Shown here piece after piece: positions 18,664 to 27,808 of a stretch of 64,000 nucleotides of DNA. The stretch lies in NCBI RefSeq assembly GCF_900243745.1, contig NZ_LT984798.1:186001-250000 (forward strand), written 5' to 3'. Under the pieces are notes generated by a model. The model worked only from the letters and a program-made list of their open reading frames with translations. It searched no databases and had not been told where the DNA came from. How positions within the stretch are numbered: the stretch's first letter is position 1; every line of letters starts with the position of its first letter. Origin of the DNA: Desulfovibrio sp. G11. GTDB taxonomy: Bacteria > Desulfobacterota > Desulfovibrionia > Desulfovibrionales > Desulfovibrionaceae. The position numbers and the translations under genes were made by a program.

Positions 18664-18834
18664 AGTGGTCGTCTCCTTGGTTTGTCTGTGCAGTCCAGGA
18701 AAATTGCGGCCCCGGACTCAGTGACCGCCTCTTGCAGGAAGATGACATGGATAGGCCCATATGTAAATAGTAATTATTGCCATTTATGAACAACCGAAAA
18801 TCTCCTTCTTTATGCTCTCTGTTTCATCTTAATA

Positions 18835-19563
18835 TCAGTGTGTTACAGCAGTTTTACTGCGCAGGATGGGTTTGCCGAGGCTCAAGCTTTCGCAGGTTTG
18901 CACTACTTCTTCAGCTCTGGCATCGTTCCCCCGCAGCATCACAAAAACAACAAGCAGCTTGCCCGACCTTTGCATGCGCGTTCTCAGGCCGCGGCCCTCA
19001 AGGCGTTGACGCAGACTATCCACACTTTCTTCATCCTTGAACGCTCCAACCTGAAATACATAATCGAATGTGTTACTTATAGGTTGCAGACTGTTCAGCA
19101 CCACGGGCTGGTCGGCCTGTGCCGCCTGTACAGCCTGCCCTGTGGGTGGCGGGGTCGCAGGCACGACATTCTGAACGGTTTTTGGGCCGGCCTGCTGCCC
19201 ATGCGCCGGAGCCGCCGCCACTTCGCCGGGCTTAAGGCCTTCGGCCATACCTGGAGGCAGGCTTTCGCCCCGCAGCACTCTCGCAAACTTCAGTTCTTCA
19301 GGAGCCAGGATGTGTTGTTGCGGCACGTCTTCCGCCTGCGGTTCGCTTTCAGCAGGCCCGCCCTGCGTTCTGCTCATGGCCGTCTGCTGTGTCCCGTGGC
19401 TTCGCCAGTAGGCCCGCCCGCTCATGACGCCTCCCACATAGGCAAGCGCGATGGCCGCCACCACAAGAAAACACGCCGCCAGCAAAGAAGATGGCCGCAG
19501 ACACAGGCATTTTGAAGGTTCTTCCTGGCCTGACGGTGACTTGCTACGAAACACTGAAGGCAT
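18835..19563 (-). CDS. SPOR-domain membrane protein
   Basis: 242 residues with AAGGAA upstream of the ATG at 19563. One transmembrane helix (SLLAACFLVVAAIALAYVGGVMSG, residues about 26-50) precedes a Pro/Gln/Ala-rich periplasmic linker. The C-terminal domain (about 160-240) begins FDYVFQVGAFKDEESVDSLRQRL, a SPOR domain that binds denuded peptidoglycan. Likely involved in septal cell-wall work; the specific role is unknown. It diverges from the secreted protein gene at 19871. Confidence 0.85.
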   Translation of the reverse strand: MPSVFRSKSPSGQEEPSKCLCLRPSSLLAACFLVVAAIALAYVGGVMSGRAYWRSHGTQQTAMSRTQGGPAESEPQAEDVPQQHILAPEELKFARVLRGESLPPGMAEGLKPGEVAAAPAHGQQAGPKTVQNVVPATPPPTGQAVQAAQADQPVVLNSLQPISNTFDYVFQVGAFKDEESVDSLRQRLEGRGLRTRMQRSGKLLVVFVMLRGNDARAEEVVQTCESLSLGKPILRSKTAVTH

Positions 19564-19870
19564 GTTTTTTCCTTTCTGGATTAAGAGTTGCGCGCGAACT
19601 TTTCAGGCAGAAGCCGGGCAGAAGCGCACATGCCGCAACATAGCAGGCGCGCCCCTGTGCGTAAAGGGCGTCCGCAATAGCCGTTGAACCGAAGCTGCCG
19701 GCTGACGCGCTTCATATCGCACACGGGCAACAATCCGCCTGCAGTCTTCCCGCGGATACCCCAAAATACGTTTTGCATGCCCTCTGAAAGGCGACTTGCG
19801 GGCCGCCCCCGCGCTCTGCTATAATGCGCCTGTCTCTAAGACGCCGGGTACAGACATTGGGAGTGTATGC
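19564..19870. other. Divergent intergenic region
   Basis: 307 nt between the minus-strand SPOR gene and the plus-strand secreted-protein gene. No gene is supported. It should hold the promoters of both; TTGCGG...TATAAT at about 19796-19823 fits a plus-strand sigma-70 -35/-10 pair for the secreted protein. Confidence 0.4.
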
Positions 19871-20854
19871 ATGACCTTCAGTAATTATCCGCAGCGAAGC
19901 CTGCCCTGTTTTTTCATCTGCTTTATTTTTCTTTTGTGGGCGGGGCACAGCCTGGCAGCAGGGCCTCAACTTCTTGCCATTGCTAATAAAACAGAAGAAG
20001 ATCTTCTCAACATCAGCCTGCAGCGCAAAGGCGTTACGCAATTTGCCCGACTGGACATGGCTCCCGGCGGAAGCGATGAAATTGAAAATCCCGGTGGAAC
20101 GGCAGATCTGCGGCTGGATACGGGGCTGGCCCTCTGGACCTTCAGCGCCGTACCCGTGGGACAGGCCGCCAGCCTCGCCTTCGGGCCCCGGCCCGACCAG
20201 ATGACCCTGATGACGTCCAAGGGCGGGAGCCGTCAGTTCAGCGCCCGGATGCAGAGCCTTTTACCCGATGAAAACAGTGGCCCGGTTTGCATGCTTGACC
20301 AGTTTCGCCCCGGCATGAGCATGAAGGATGTGTGCGCCCTGCTGGACAAAAGCCCGCCCCATGACGACAACGACGCCGTGCTCACCAGCCTTGGCTTTGC
20401 CGGTATGGTCTGGGCTGCGCGCCTTTTGCCCGGTCAGGCGGAAAACGGCACGGCCAGTACGGCGCGGCCCGGCAATCCCGACCGCCTTGAACATATGGAA
20501 CTGCGCCGCAAGCTTGACGCTGCCACTCTGAACAAGCTGCTTGAAACGCTTTATGCACAGGGCTACGCCCCCTGGCAGGCCGAATTGCCGGGGCTTGACA
20601 TGGACTTTGTAGAACTGCCCAGAACAGACGCCGCACAGCACCGGCAAATGCTCCGGCAGGTGCTGGACTATTTTCTGGCGGCAGGTCAGGGCGAGGCCAC
20701 CATCATGCTTGCTCCGGCAGCCATGCTGCCGAACCTGGCCGATGCCGACACCCCCAGGCAGGACGTACAGCTTTTTACCCTGACCCTGCGCCCCGCATCA
20801 AAAAATCTTGTTGTGGATGTGGCCGCCTATCAGGCTGGCGAAGGCGGCCGTTGA
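19871..20854 (+). CDS. Secreted protein of unknown function (327 aa)
   Basis: Start placed at the ATG at 19871, directly before a signal peptide (LPCFFICFIFLLWAGHSLAAGP); the longer frame to 19796 overlaps the probable promoter. The mature protein has repeated beta-rich stretches (LLAIANKTEEDLLNISLQRKG, GGTADLRLDTGLALWTF) and a second half with MSMKDVCALLDKSPPHDDND and LDYFLAAGQGEATIML. No family recognised. A Rho-independent terminator follows. Confidence 0.72.
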   Translation: MTFSNYPQRSLPCFFICFIFLLWAGHSLAAGPQLLAIANKTEEDLLNISLQRKGVTQFARLDMAPGGSDEIENPGGTADLRLDTGLALWTFSAVPVGQAASLAFGPRPDQMTLMTSKGGSRQFSARMQSLLPDENSGPVCMLDQFRPGMSMKDVCALLDKSPPHDDNDAVLTSLGFAGMVWAARLLPGQAENGTASTARPGNPDRLEHMELRRKLDAATLNKLLETLYAQGYAPWQAELPGLDMDFVELPRTDAAQHRQMLRQVLDYFLAAGQGEATIMLAPAAMLPNLADADTPRQDVQLFTLTLRPASKNLVVDVAAYQAGEGGR

Positions 20855-20905
20855 GCATGTCCTTGACCTGACGCGCCTGTTTCTGCCCCGCTTTTTGCGG
20901 GCCAT

Positions 20906-20934
20906 AAAAATCCCGGTTCTTGCCGGGATTTTTT
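20906..20934 (+). terminator. Rho-independent terminator
   Basis: AAAAATCCCGG, a 6-nt loop, then CCGGGATTTTTTT. It lies 52 nt after the secreted-protein stop. Confidence 0.88.
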
Positions 20935-21096
20935 CCGGGCGCTATGTCTGTCACAATCCCCGTGGCAGCCTTGCCGCCTTTGCCGGGTAAACACGATGCC
21001 CAGACATGATAACAGCATCCAGCGCCATACTTTTTAACCACAAAATCATGGCCGTTGACTGGCGCAGCTGAGTTGTAAATGTTTTCTGTGTACCGC

Positions 21097-21151
21097 AAAA
21101 AAACGTCCCGGAAAAATGCAGCACAGAGCCGTGCGGCACTTTCCCGGGACG
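21097..21151 (-). terminator. Terminator of hypB
   Basis: CGTCCCGG at 21104-21111 pairs with CCGGGACG at 21144-21151. Read on the minus strand the stem is followed by TTTTTTTGCGG. It is 36 nt beyond the hypB stop. Confidence 0.8.
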
Positions 21152-21186
21152 GGCATGCAAGTTCTGTCAACGCTGTACAGAGGCCT

Positions 21187-21855
21187 TTAAAGCGGACGGC
21201 CTTCTTTTTTGGCAGCCCGCATGGCGCGCAACCAGTCGTACCACTCCTGAAGACCCTGCCCATGGCGGCAGGAAACTTCAAAAATATCCAGCTCCTTGTT
21301 GAGCTTGGTGGCAAAATTACGGGCCCGCCCCATATCAAAGTCCACATAGGGCAGCAGGTCTACCTTGTTCAGCACGAGCGCCTGGGCCAGATTGAAAAGA
21401 AGCGGGTACTTCTCGGGCTTGTCGTCGCCTTCGGCAACGCTCAGCAGGGCAACCTTGGCATCTTCACCACAGTCAAATTCCACAGGGCAGACAAGATTGC
21501 CCACATTTTCGATAAAAAGAATATCCACGCCTTCAAGATCAAGACTATCCAGCGCGGTCAGAATCATATTGCTGTCAAGGTGGCAGCCGCCATCGGTATT
21601 GATCTGCACGGCCTGTGCCCCGGTAGCGGCCACGCGGCGCGCATCATTGTCTGTCTGCAGGTCGCCTTCCACCACGGCCATGCGAAACTCTCCCGCCAGA
21701 TCGGTAAGCGTGCGCTCCAGCAGCGTGGTCTTGCCCGCGCCGGGCGAACTGATGAGATTCAGGGTCAGAATCCCGCTGTCAGACAGCCGCTTGCGCACAT
21801 GAGCCGCCATTTTTTCATTGGCTTCCAGCACATTGCGAACCACGGGAATTTGCAT
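21187..21855 (-). CDS. hypB: Hydrogenase/urease nickel incorporation GTPase HypB
   Basis: 222 residues. G-domain motifs SSPGAGKTT, EGDLQTDNDA, the metal-site INTDGGCHLD, ENVGNLVCP with the conserved Cys, and NKVDLLPYVDFD are all present. There is no N-terminal His-rich stretch and no CxxCGC high-affinity nickel motif, so it is the short form. HypB with HypA inserts nickel into [NiFe] hydrogenase large subunits; no [NiFe] hydrogenase genes are in this window. It follows hypA by 170 nt. Confidence 0.95.
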   Translation of the reverse strand: MQIPVVRNVLEANEKMAAHVRKRLSDSGILTLNLISSPGAGKTTLLERTLTDLAGEFRMAVVEGDLQTDNDARRVAATGAQAVQINTDGGCHLDSNMILTALDSLDLEGVDILFIENVGNLVCPVEFDCGEDAKVALLSVAEGDDKPEKYPLLFNLAQALVLNKVDLLPYVDFDMGRARNFATKLNKELDIFEVSCRHGQGLQEWYDWLRAMRAAKKEGRPL

Positions 21856-22025
21856 GCCAGTCTCCTTGCAGGCCCCGGCAATGGGGTCTTTTATGTGAAG
21901 TATCGGTACGTTGAGAAGGCGATGATGAATGATATAGATCGTTAAAAAAGTGCCATCGACAAGAAAGCCGCCGCATTTGTGCAGCGCCCTGTACTGCCCG
22001 GGGCTGATGCCCGATCCGGTTCCGG

Positions 22026-22379
22026 TCAGCTGGCCTCAAGGCGGTTCAGGTACAGCTCCCTGCCCTGCTTGACCACATGGCCGAACTGCTCACCGCAGCC
22101 GGGGCAGGGTTGTACAAGAGCATCCTGCCCTTCACCGCCAAAGTCTGCGCCGCAAAAAGGGCAGTGCAGTTGCAACGGCAATTCTTCCATTTCAAGGCGC
22201 GCACCCTCGTGGGGCGTACCCTGAATCATGGTTTCAAAGCAGAATTGAAGAGATTCCGGCACCAGTCCGGCGAGAGCGCCATATTTGACGTTCACCACCT
22301 CAAGACGGGTACAGCCCTGACGGGTAATTTCCTCTTCCGCCATTTTCAGCAAGCTCTGTGCGATGGCCATTTCGTGCAT
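22026..22379 (-). CDS. hypA: Hydrogenase maturation nickel metallochaperone HypA
   Basis: 117 residues starting MHEMAIAQSLLKMAEEE, where His2 and Glu3 are the nickel-binding residues. The zinc domain has two CxxC pairs (CPFC and CPGC) about 28 residues apart. Its role is delivery of nickel together with HypB. It is divergent from the TPR gene at 22449, with only 69 nt between the two starts, which must hold both promoters or the hypA promoter. Confidence 0.93.
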   Translation of the reverse strand: MHEMAIAQSLLKMAEEEITRQGCTRLEVVNVKYGALAGLVPESLQFCFETMIQGTPHEGARLEMEELPLQLHCPFCGADFGGEGQDALVQPCPGCGEQFGHVVKQGRELYLNRLEAS

Positions 22380-22448
22380 GGCGGCATACTAGCTCAAAGG
22401 CCCTGCCACGTAAAGGCCGTAAGCCATTCTTGCCATTCGGCGTAAATA

Positions 22449-23717
22449 ATGTACATTTCGGGCATGCGTCGCTCAAAATTCTCAGGCGTGTACTCCTTTT
22501 CCACCGACTGGACGGAAAGCCGCCGCAAAACCCACTACTTTGTCTGGGAGCTGCCGGACGGGGCATTTGCGGTACAAGAACTCAACAACGCCTTCCAGCC
22601 GTTGGCTGATCCCGAAAGAATCAGCGCCAGATCCTTCAAAAAAAACTTCAAGGCAGAGCCGGAAATCCTGGCGATGCCTGTCACTACGCCTGACCTCACG
22701 CAACTTGAAAGCAAAAACGCGGCGGGCAATACACAACAAACTGTAACTACAGGACAAAAAACAAAAACCGCTCAGGAGACCAGGCAGGAGGAACAGCCCC
22801 GGAGCACGGCACAACCCCAGGCCCCCGAGCAGGATGAAACACAAGGCGGCCCAAAGGAACAGGCTGGCCCCCGGAACAGATCTGCAGGCGGACACGAGGC
22901 TGACCCGGCCGCCGGGCGGGAATCCGTCCCGCCAGACTCTTCGCCTGTTGCTGCGCCACAAAAATTTTCCACTGCAAGCCAGAAATCTTCCGCAACTTTC
23001 CCCGCCGCGCCTGCAGCGCAGGCCGCTGCTACGCAACGGTCTGCGGTATCGCCGGAAGCACCACGCCCCGGAACTGCCGAAAAACAGATCCCTCTTTTAC
23101 AGAAACAGAAAAGCACAGCCTTTCCCGAGGCTGCCCTGGATGCGCTTGCGCGCTCCGAGGCTGAAAAAGCGCGGTCCAGGGCAACGGGCAGCAATCTTTC
23201 CGTTTCAGAAGATTCCTCACTCTCCCCTCCGGCGCTGCGGAGTGCAGGCGCGGCGACAGTAAGCCGAGTTTACGACCCCGAAGCCGCACGCAAAGCCAAG
23301 ATGACAGAATCGAAGCTGCGCGAAACCTTCCGTCAGGCGCTGCTCCGTCTGAAGCGCCCGCGCGAGCGCCAGGGGGCTTTAAAAGCGCTTGAACAGCTTG
23401 CCGAAACAACAGAAGATATCTGCACAGCTCACAAGCACATGTTCAGAGACTTCGGCGTGAGGCTGCGGCAAAGTGCCCATCCGGATCTGGCCCTTCTGTT
23501 CAGCCGCAAGGTTGTGCAACTGGCTCCGGATGATGACCATGCCCACTTTAATCTGGCCCGCATTCTCTGTATGCTTGGGCAATACGATGATGCGGCCGCC
23601 CATATTCGCACGGCCATGGGTATGAATAGCGATAAGGGTCTGTATTTTCGGATGCTTGTATATATTCGCAAAGAAAAGCTGCAAAACCGGGGGCGAAGCG
23701 CTTCGCCCGGCCGGTAA
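22449..23717 (+). CDS. TPR-containing protein of unknown function (422 aa)
   Basis: Three zones are visible: an N-terminal 70-residue domain (YSFSTDWTESRRKTHYFVWELPDGAFAVQELNNAFQP), a 230-residue low-complexity linker rich in Ala, Pro, Gln, Ser and Glu, and a C-terminal 120-residue helical domain including a TPR-like repeat (HPDLALLFSRKVVQLAPDDDHAHFNLARILCMLGQYDDA). Another Met at residue 6 is a possible start. No signal peptide. The product is not recognised beyond the TPR; it is followed after 43 nt by the AMIN-domain gene. Confidence 0.7.
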   Translation: MYISGMRRSKFSGVYSFSTDWTESRRKTHYFVWELPDGAFAVQELNNAFQPLADPERISARSFKKNFKAEPEILAMPVTTPDLTQLESKNAAGNTQQTVTTGQKTKTAQETRQEEQPRSTAQPQAPEQDETQGGPKEQAGPRNRSAGGHEADPAAGRESVPPDSSPVAAPQKFSTASQKSSATFPAAPAAQAAATQRSAVSPEAPRPGTAEKQIPLLQKQKSTAFPEAALDALARSEAEKARSRATGSNLSVSEDSSLSPPALRSAGAATVSRVYDPEAARKAKMTESKLRETFRQALLRLKRPRERQGALKALEQLAETTEDICTAHKHMFRDFGVRLRQSAHPDLALLFSRKVVQLAPDDDHAHFNLARILCMLGQYDDAAAHIRTAMGMNSDKGLYFRMLVYIRKEKLQNRGRSASPGR

Positions 23718-23760
23718 AACGGCAGTTGGTCAACACTTGTTTTGGCAGGAGCCTTTTGGC

Positions 23761-24594
23761 ATGAACAAAGTAATATTAAGTCTTCTTCTGGCTGTCTGTG
23801 TACTGGGCATGGCCCTTATTATGCTTAACGAAAAGCTGCGTAAACCGGAGCAGACCCCCATCACGCAGACAACCATAAGCTCGCAGGCTGCTGATGCCGC
23901 TGCGGGACTCCCCGAAGCGCAGGACGCAGCCCCCGGCACTCTGCTGCCCGGCAGTGACAGCCAGCCGCTGGCTTCCGACGGCACAGCAGCCCCCTACCTG
24001 CCGCCCCTGCCTGTGGAATCCAGCCACAGCCTCACACCGCCCGACCGCGCGTCCCGCCCGGATGCAGAAATGCCCAGCGCCCCAGTGCGTGCGCCCCTGC
24101 CCGAGCCGGTAAAGCACACCTCCGTGCCTTCCAGCACCGCAGGCGAAACACCCGCCGCCCGGCAGGCCGGAACCGTAACAAAGAGCACCGCGCCCGCGCA
24201 GACGCCTCCGGCGGCCACAGAAAAAACGCAGCCCGCCGAGAAAAAAACACAGGAGCGCACCACGGCGGAAAAACCCGCCCCCAAAAAGCTTGAGATCACC
24301 CGCTTTGTAGTTTTTTCCCGCGACAAAGGAGCCACTGTCCGCCTGGTAGGCACCGCGCCCATCGACTATAAGAGCATGACGCTTAACAATCCGGAAAGGC
24401 TCGTCATCGACCTTGAAGGCAAGTGGCAGATCAAAGCTCCCGGGGTTCCAAAAAATCCTCTGGTCACCAATGTGCGCCTGGGGAAATTTACGGACAAGAC
24501 AAGAGTGGTTATTGACCTTTCCGGCAAGCCTGCGCACACACGCTACATCCTTTCAAAGGACAGGCTGTCTCTGGATATCAGGGTAGACCAGTAA
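23761..24594 (+). CDS. AMIN-domain periplasmic protein (membrane-anchored)
   Basis: 277 residues from the ATG at 23761, preceded by GGAG. An N-terminal hydrophobic anchor (VILSLLLAVCVLGMALIML) is followed by a Pro/Ala/Thr-rich spacer to about residue 175. The C-terminal domain starts LEITRFVVFSRDKGATVRLVG and contains NPERLVIDLEGKWQIKAP and KTRVVIDLSGKP, an AMIN domain, which directs proteins to periplasmic sites such as the septum or secretin complexes. No amidase catalytic domain is fused. Partner unknown. Confidence 0.83.
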   Translation: MNKVILSLLLAVCVLGMALIMLNEKLRKPEQTPITQTTISSQAADAAAGLPEAQDAAPGTLLPGSDSQPLASDGTAAPYLPPLPVESSHSLTPPDRASRPDAEMPSAPVRAPLPEPVKHTSVPSSTAGETPAARQAGTVTKSTAPAQTPPAATEKTQPAEKKTQERTTAEKPAPKKLEITRFVVFSRDKGATVRLVGTAPIDYKSMTLNNPERLVIDLEGKWQIKAPGVPKNPLVTNVRLGKFTDKTRVVIDLSGKPAHTRYILSKDRLSLDIRVDQ

Positions 24595-24620
24595 TCACCC
24601 TGTATTCCCGATCTTTCACC

Positions 24621-24655
24621 GTCAAGGCCCCGGGCGTATATGCCGGGGCCTTGAC
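24621..24655. terminator. Terminator between AMIN gene and hydF
   Basis: GTCAAGGCCCCGG at 24621-24633 pairs with CCGGGGCCTTGAC at 24643-24655 over a 9-nt loop, then GTTTC. It sits between convergent genes and may act in both directions. Confidence 0.7.
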
Positions 24656-24704
24656 GTTTCGGGACACGCATGCGTCCGACACCTAGTAACCGCACGCATA
24701 CCGG

Positions 24705-25931
24705 TCACAGGCAGCACGCGTCTTCATACGCCCGCAGCGCCTCGGGAAAAGGCGCAAGTACACGCGGCAGCACCCCTTGGGCGAGAGAAATAGCCACTCC
24801 GTAATTGGTGATGGGCAGCCCCGCCCGGGTTGCAGCGTGCAGGCGCGCCATCATCTGCCCGCGCGTAATAACGCAGCCGCCGCAATGCACGACGGCCTTG
24901 CAATCCCCGCTGTACCCGGAAAACTCCTTGCCTGCGGCAATGGAAATACGCAAGCCGCCACCCGCCATTTTTTGCAGCAGGCGCGGCAGTTTGACCCTGC
25001 CGATATCATCCTTCTGTGCATGATGGGAGCACGCCTCCTGAATCAGCACACTGTCACCGGACCTGAGTTTTCTCAGCGTGGCCGCACCTTGGACCAGACA
25101 GGTCAGATCACCTTTGAACCGGGCCATGAGAATGGAGAAGGTCGTCATGGGAATATACTCCGGTGTATGACGATCGACCGCATGCACCACCTGCGAATCA
25201 CACACGACCAGATCGGGCGCTTTTTTCAGACAGCGCAGCGCTGCGGGCAATTCCGCCTCTGTGACAACAAGGCATATCTTTCGCCCGTCCAGGCTGTCAC
25301 GAATGGTCTGAACCTGCGGCAGAATCAGCCTGCCGCGGGGGGCGCCGGAGTCAATGGGCGTCACGAGGACAAGCACCCCCTTGTCAGGCAGCAGATCGCT
25401 TGCCAGCGGCGGCTGCCGCAGAGCACCCTCAGGGGCTGCCGCCATCAGGGCCGCGCGTACAGCATCCAGTCCCTGGCCGCTGTACGCCGAAACGCAGACA
25501 AAAGGCACTTCATCGGACAGGCCTTGTGGGCGCGCCATGCTCCCCGGCTGGTCCGCCTTGTTGCGCACGGCCACAAAGCGTATTTCCTGCTCTTTCAGGC
25601 GAGCGGCAAGGTCACGTTCATACGGCCCCCAGGACGGAGAATCCGTTACCAGCAAAGCCAGGTCAGCTCTGGTCATGGCCGCAAGGCTCCGCCCGGCGCG
25701 TAATCCTCCAAGCTCGCCCGTATCGTCAGTACCGGCGGTATCAAGAAAAACAACCGGCCCCAGCGGCGCCATTTCAAGCGTTTTTTCCACCGGGTCGGCT
25801 GTCGTGCCCGGAGTGGCGGACACAATGGCAACGTCCTGCCCACACAATGCGTTGAGCAGCGAAGACTTGCCCACATTGCAGCGACCGAGAACGGCGATAT
25901 GCAGACGAAGCCCCTTGGGCGCATCTTTCAT
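24705..25931 (-). CDS. hydF: [FeFe] hydrogenase H-cluster maturation GTPase HydF
   Basis: 408 residues from the ATG at 25931, which has GGGAG upstream; the longer frame to 26042 lacks family sequence. The N-terminal G domain has GRCNVGKSSLLNAL, PGTTADPV and DTAGTDD. The C-terminal domain has the cluster-binding pattern with EACSHH and HCGGC, and ends with a cysteine-containing tail (YEDACCL). HydF is the scaffold on which HydE and HydG assemble the diiron subcluster before transfer to HydA. Last gene of the hyd group. Confidence 0.94.
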   Translation of the reverse strand: MKDAPKGLRLHIAVLGRCNVGKSSLLNALCGQDVAIVSATPGTTADPVEKTLEMAPLGPVVFLDTAGTDDTGELGGLRAGRSLAAMTRADLALLVTDSPSWGPYERDLAARLKEQEIRFVAVRNKADQPGSMARPQGLSDEVPFVCVSAYSGQGLDAVRAALMAAAPEGALRQPPLASDLLPDKGVLVLVTPIDSGAPRGRLILPQVQTIRDSLDGRKICLVVTEAELPAALRCLKKAPDLVVCDSQVVHAVDRHTPEYIPMTTFSILMARFKGDLTCLVQGAATLRKLRSGDSVLIQEACSHHAQKDDIGRVKLPRLLQKMAGGGLRISIAAGKEFSGYSGDCKAVVHCGGCVITRGQMMARLHAATRAGLPITNYGVAISLAQGVLPRVLAPFPEALRAYEDACCL

Positions 25932-25969
25932 GACAAACTCCCATACAGGTGTTTCCGCCGGAACGTGGC

Positions 25970-26032
25970 GGCCGGCACAGCGGGGTAAACCGTGCCGGCC
26001 TGTTCGGGCGGGGACCCGGGTGCAGGTCCCCC
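25970..26032 (-). promoter_or_regulatory. Tandem hairpins between hydB and hydF
   Basis: GGCCGGCAC at 25970-25978 pairs with GTGCCGGCC at 25992-26000, and GGGGACC at 26010-26016 pairs with GGTCCCC at 26025-26031. They lie in the 135-nt gap upstream of hydF. They could reduce read-through so that the maturase is made at lower level than the structural subunits; this is inference. Confidence 0.5.
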
Positions 26033-26066
26033 GTGGGGCCAATCATGCGGCCCCGGCTACAAAGCA

Positions 26067-26441
26067 TTATTCGTAAGGATAGGCGCTCTGCGCAAATTCC
26101 GCATGTCGGGGATTGGGATACAGCCCGGCGTCCACCAGTGCTTTAAGCCCCTTGGACTTGTCAAACCAGCTGGTATGCAGCAGCTCTTCAGATTTGTGTC
26201 CCAGGGGCTTGCCCAGCCAGTTGTCATACAGGGCCTTGACCTGCGCGTTATCCTGTGAAGCTCTTTTGGGAAAGGCCGCATCCGCGCCGTAGACGGCCTT
26301 GGTGCGGTCTGCCATATAATCCTTGATGTCCTTGACCGCGGCATGGGCCTTGTTCACCATGCGCACGCCAAGCAGCAGGCCGCCGGACAGGATACATGCG
26401 CCTTTCAAAAATCCCCGTCTTGTTGTGCTGATGATCGACAT
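26067..26441 (-). CDS. hydB: Periplasmic [FeFe] hydrogenase small subunit HydB
   Basis: 124 residues with a twin-arginine signal (STTRRGFLKGACILSGGLLLG) cleaved near KAHAA. The mature part (VKDIKDYMADRTKAVYGADA, LHTSWFDKSKGLKALVDAGLYPNPR) matches the wrapped small subunit of Desulfovibrio Fe hydrogenases, including length. It carries HydA to the periplasm by co-export. It begins 8 nt after hydA stops. Confidence 0.95.
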   Translation of the reverse strand: MSIISTTRRGFLKGACILSGGLLLGVRMVNKAHAAVKDIKDYMADRTKAVYGADAAFPKRASQDNAQVKALYDNWLGKPLGHKSEELLHTSWFDKSKGLKALVDAGLYPNPRHAEFAQSAYPYE

Positions 26442-26449
26442 ACCGCCTC

Positions 26450-27706
26450 CTATGCGTTGGTTGAAACGTTGGCGAGCCGTTTTCTGAGGCCAGCGAACAG
26501 GCTTGTGGCCTTGCGTTCAGCGTACTCAAGCAGGTTCGGCATGATGGGCTGGCCGCCGCCGCAAACGCAACCTCCTGGGCAGGCCATGAATTCGATGAAA
26601 TGGTAAGGCGAGTTTCCGGCGCGTACCTGATCGCACACGGCGGCAAAATGCTTGGCCCCATGCACTACGGCAAGGCGCAGTTCCGTACCGTTGATGGTAA
26701 CGGCATACTCCTTTACGCCCTTGAGACCGCGCACCTCTTTAAAGTCCCACGAATCGGGACGCTGGCCGGTCACCGCTTCATACGCGTAGCGCAGTGCCGC
26801 TTCCATAACACCGCCGGAAACGCCAAAAATGGTCGCCCCGCCTGTGGACTCGCCCATGAGGCTGTCGCGCTGGCCTTCAGGCAGTCTGGCAAAGTCTATT
26901 CCGGCCTGGCGGATAAGGTACGCCAGTTCGCGGGTTGTGAGGGTGGCGTCTATGTCGCGCTGGCCGCCTGCGGCCATTTCCGGGCGCAGGCCTTCATATT
27001 TTTTGGCAATGCACGGCATGATGGACACTGTGTACACCTGAGCCGGGTCGTAGCCCTGCTTTTCCGCCCCATAGGTTTTTGACAGACGGCCGTTCATGCC
27101 GACGGGCGATTTGCAGGAAGAAAAGTACGGCAGAAGATCAGGATAAAAGGTTTCAGCATACTTCTGCCAACCGGGACAGCAGGACGTAAACTGAGGAAGA
27201 TGCTTTTTTTCGCCCAGCCGCTGTACAAACTCCGACGCCTCTTCCCATATGGTCACGTCAGCGGCGAATTCAGTATCCCAGCAATGGTCAAAGCCCAGGG
27301 CTTTAAGGGCCGCCAGCATCTTGCCCGTGGTGACCGTGCCCGGAGGAAGGCCAAAGGCCTCGCCAAGGGCATAGCGCACCGCCGGAGCAGGCATGGCGAT
27401 GCACTTGACGTTTTTGTCCTTCAACTTCTCCTGAAGCTCGGGAACCCAGGTCTGCGTTTCATAGATAGCCATTTCCGGGCAGTGGGTCAGGCACTGGCCG
27501 CAGTTAATGCACGGTTCGGGGTAGGCTACCGTGTGGGCAAGGCCGGTTTCTCCATACACGGCCCCGGTGGGGCAATATTCCTGACAAAGATCGCAACCTA
27601 TGCATTTTTTGTCGTCAATCTGGACAAAAAGCATCTTGTCGCCGTCAGCGCCTCTGGGCGGCACATGTGGCTCATACTGGATATGTTCCATAATAATGCG
27701 CGGCAT
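26450..27706 (-). CDS. hydA: Periplasmic [FeFe] hydrogenase large subunit HydA
   Basis: 418 residues; AGGAGG lies 5 nt upstream of the start. Two ferredoxin-type clusters ([12 protein letters not shown] and [12 protein letters not shown]) precede the H-cluster domain with motifs [21 protein letters not shown] and [15 protein letters not shown], which supply the four cysteines of the H-cluster. No signal peptide, as expected for co-export with HydB. The enzyme oxidises H2 in the periplasm, feeding electrons to cytochrome c3. Sits between hydE and hydB. Confidence 0.97.
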   Translation of the reverse strand: MPRIIMEHIQYEPHVPPRGADGDKMLFVQIDDKKCIGCDLCQEYCPTGAVYGETGLAHTVAYPEPCINCGQCLTHCPEMAIYETQTWVPELQEKLKDKNVKCIAMPAPAVRYALGEAFGLPPGTVTTGKMLAALKALGFDHCWDTEFAADVTIWEEASEFVQRLGEKKHLPQFTSCCPGWQKYAETFYPDLLPYFSSCKSPVGMNGRLSKTYGAEKQGYDPAQVYTVSIMPCIAKKYEGLRPEMAAGGQRDIDATLTTRELAYLIRQAGIDFARLPEGQRDSLMGESTGGATIFGVSGGVMEAALRYAYEAVTGQRPDSWDFKEVRGLKGVKEYAVTINGTELRLAVVHGAKHFAAVCDQVRAGNSPYHFIEFMACPGGCVCGGGQPIMPNLLEYAERKATSLFAGLRKRLANVSTNA

Positions 27707-27808
27707 TCCAACCTCCTGGCGGTAACAGGTGAAACAGTTTTCCGGCGCGCTTCTGCGCGCACGCTCCCTACAGTGCAGCCGGAACCCGGCACAGAACTTG
27801 ACCCTTGC

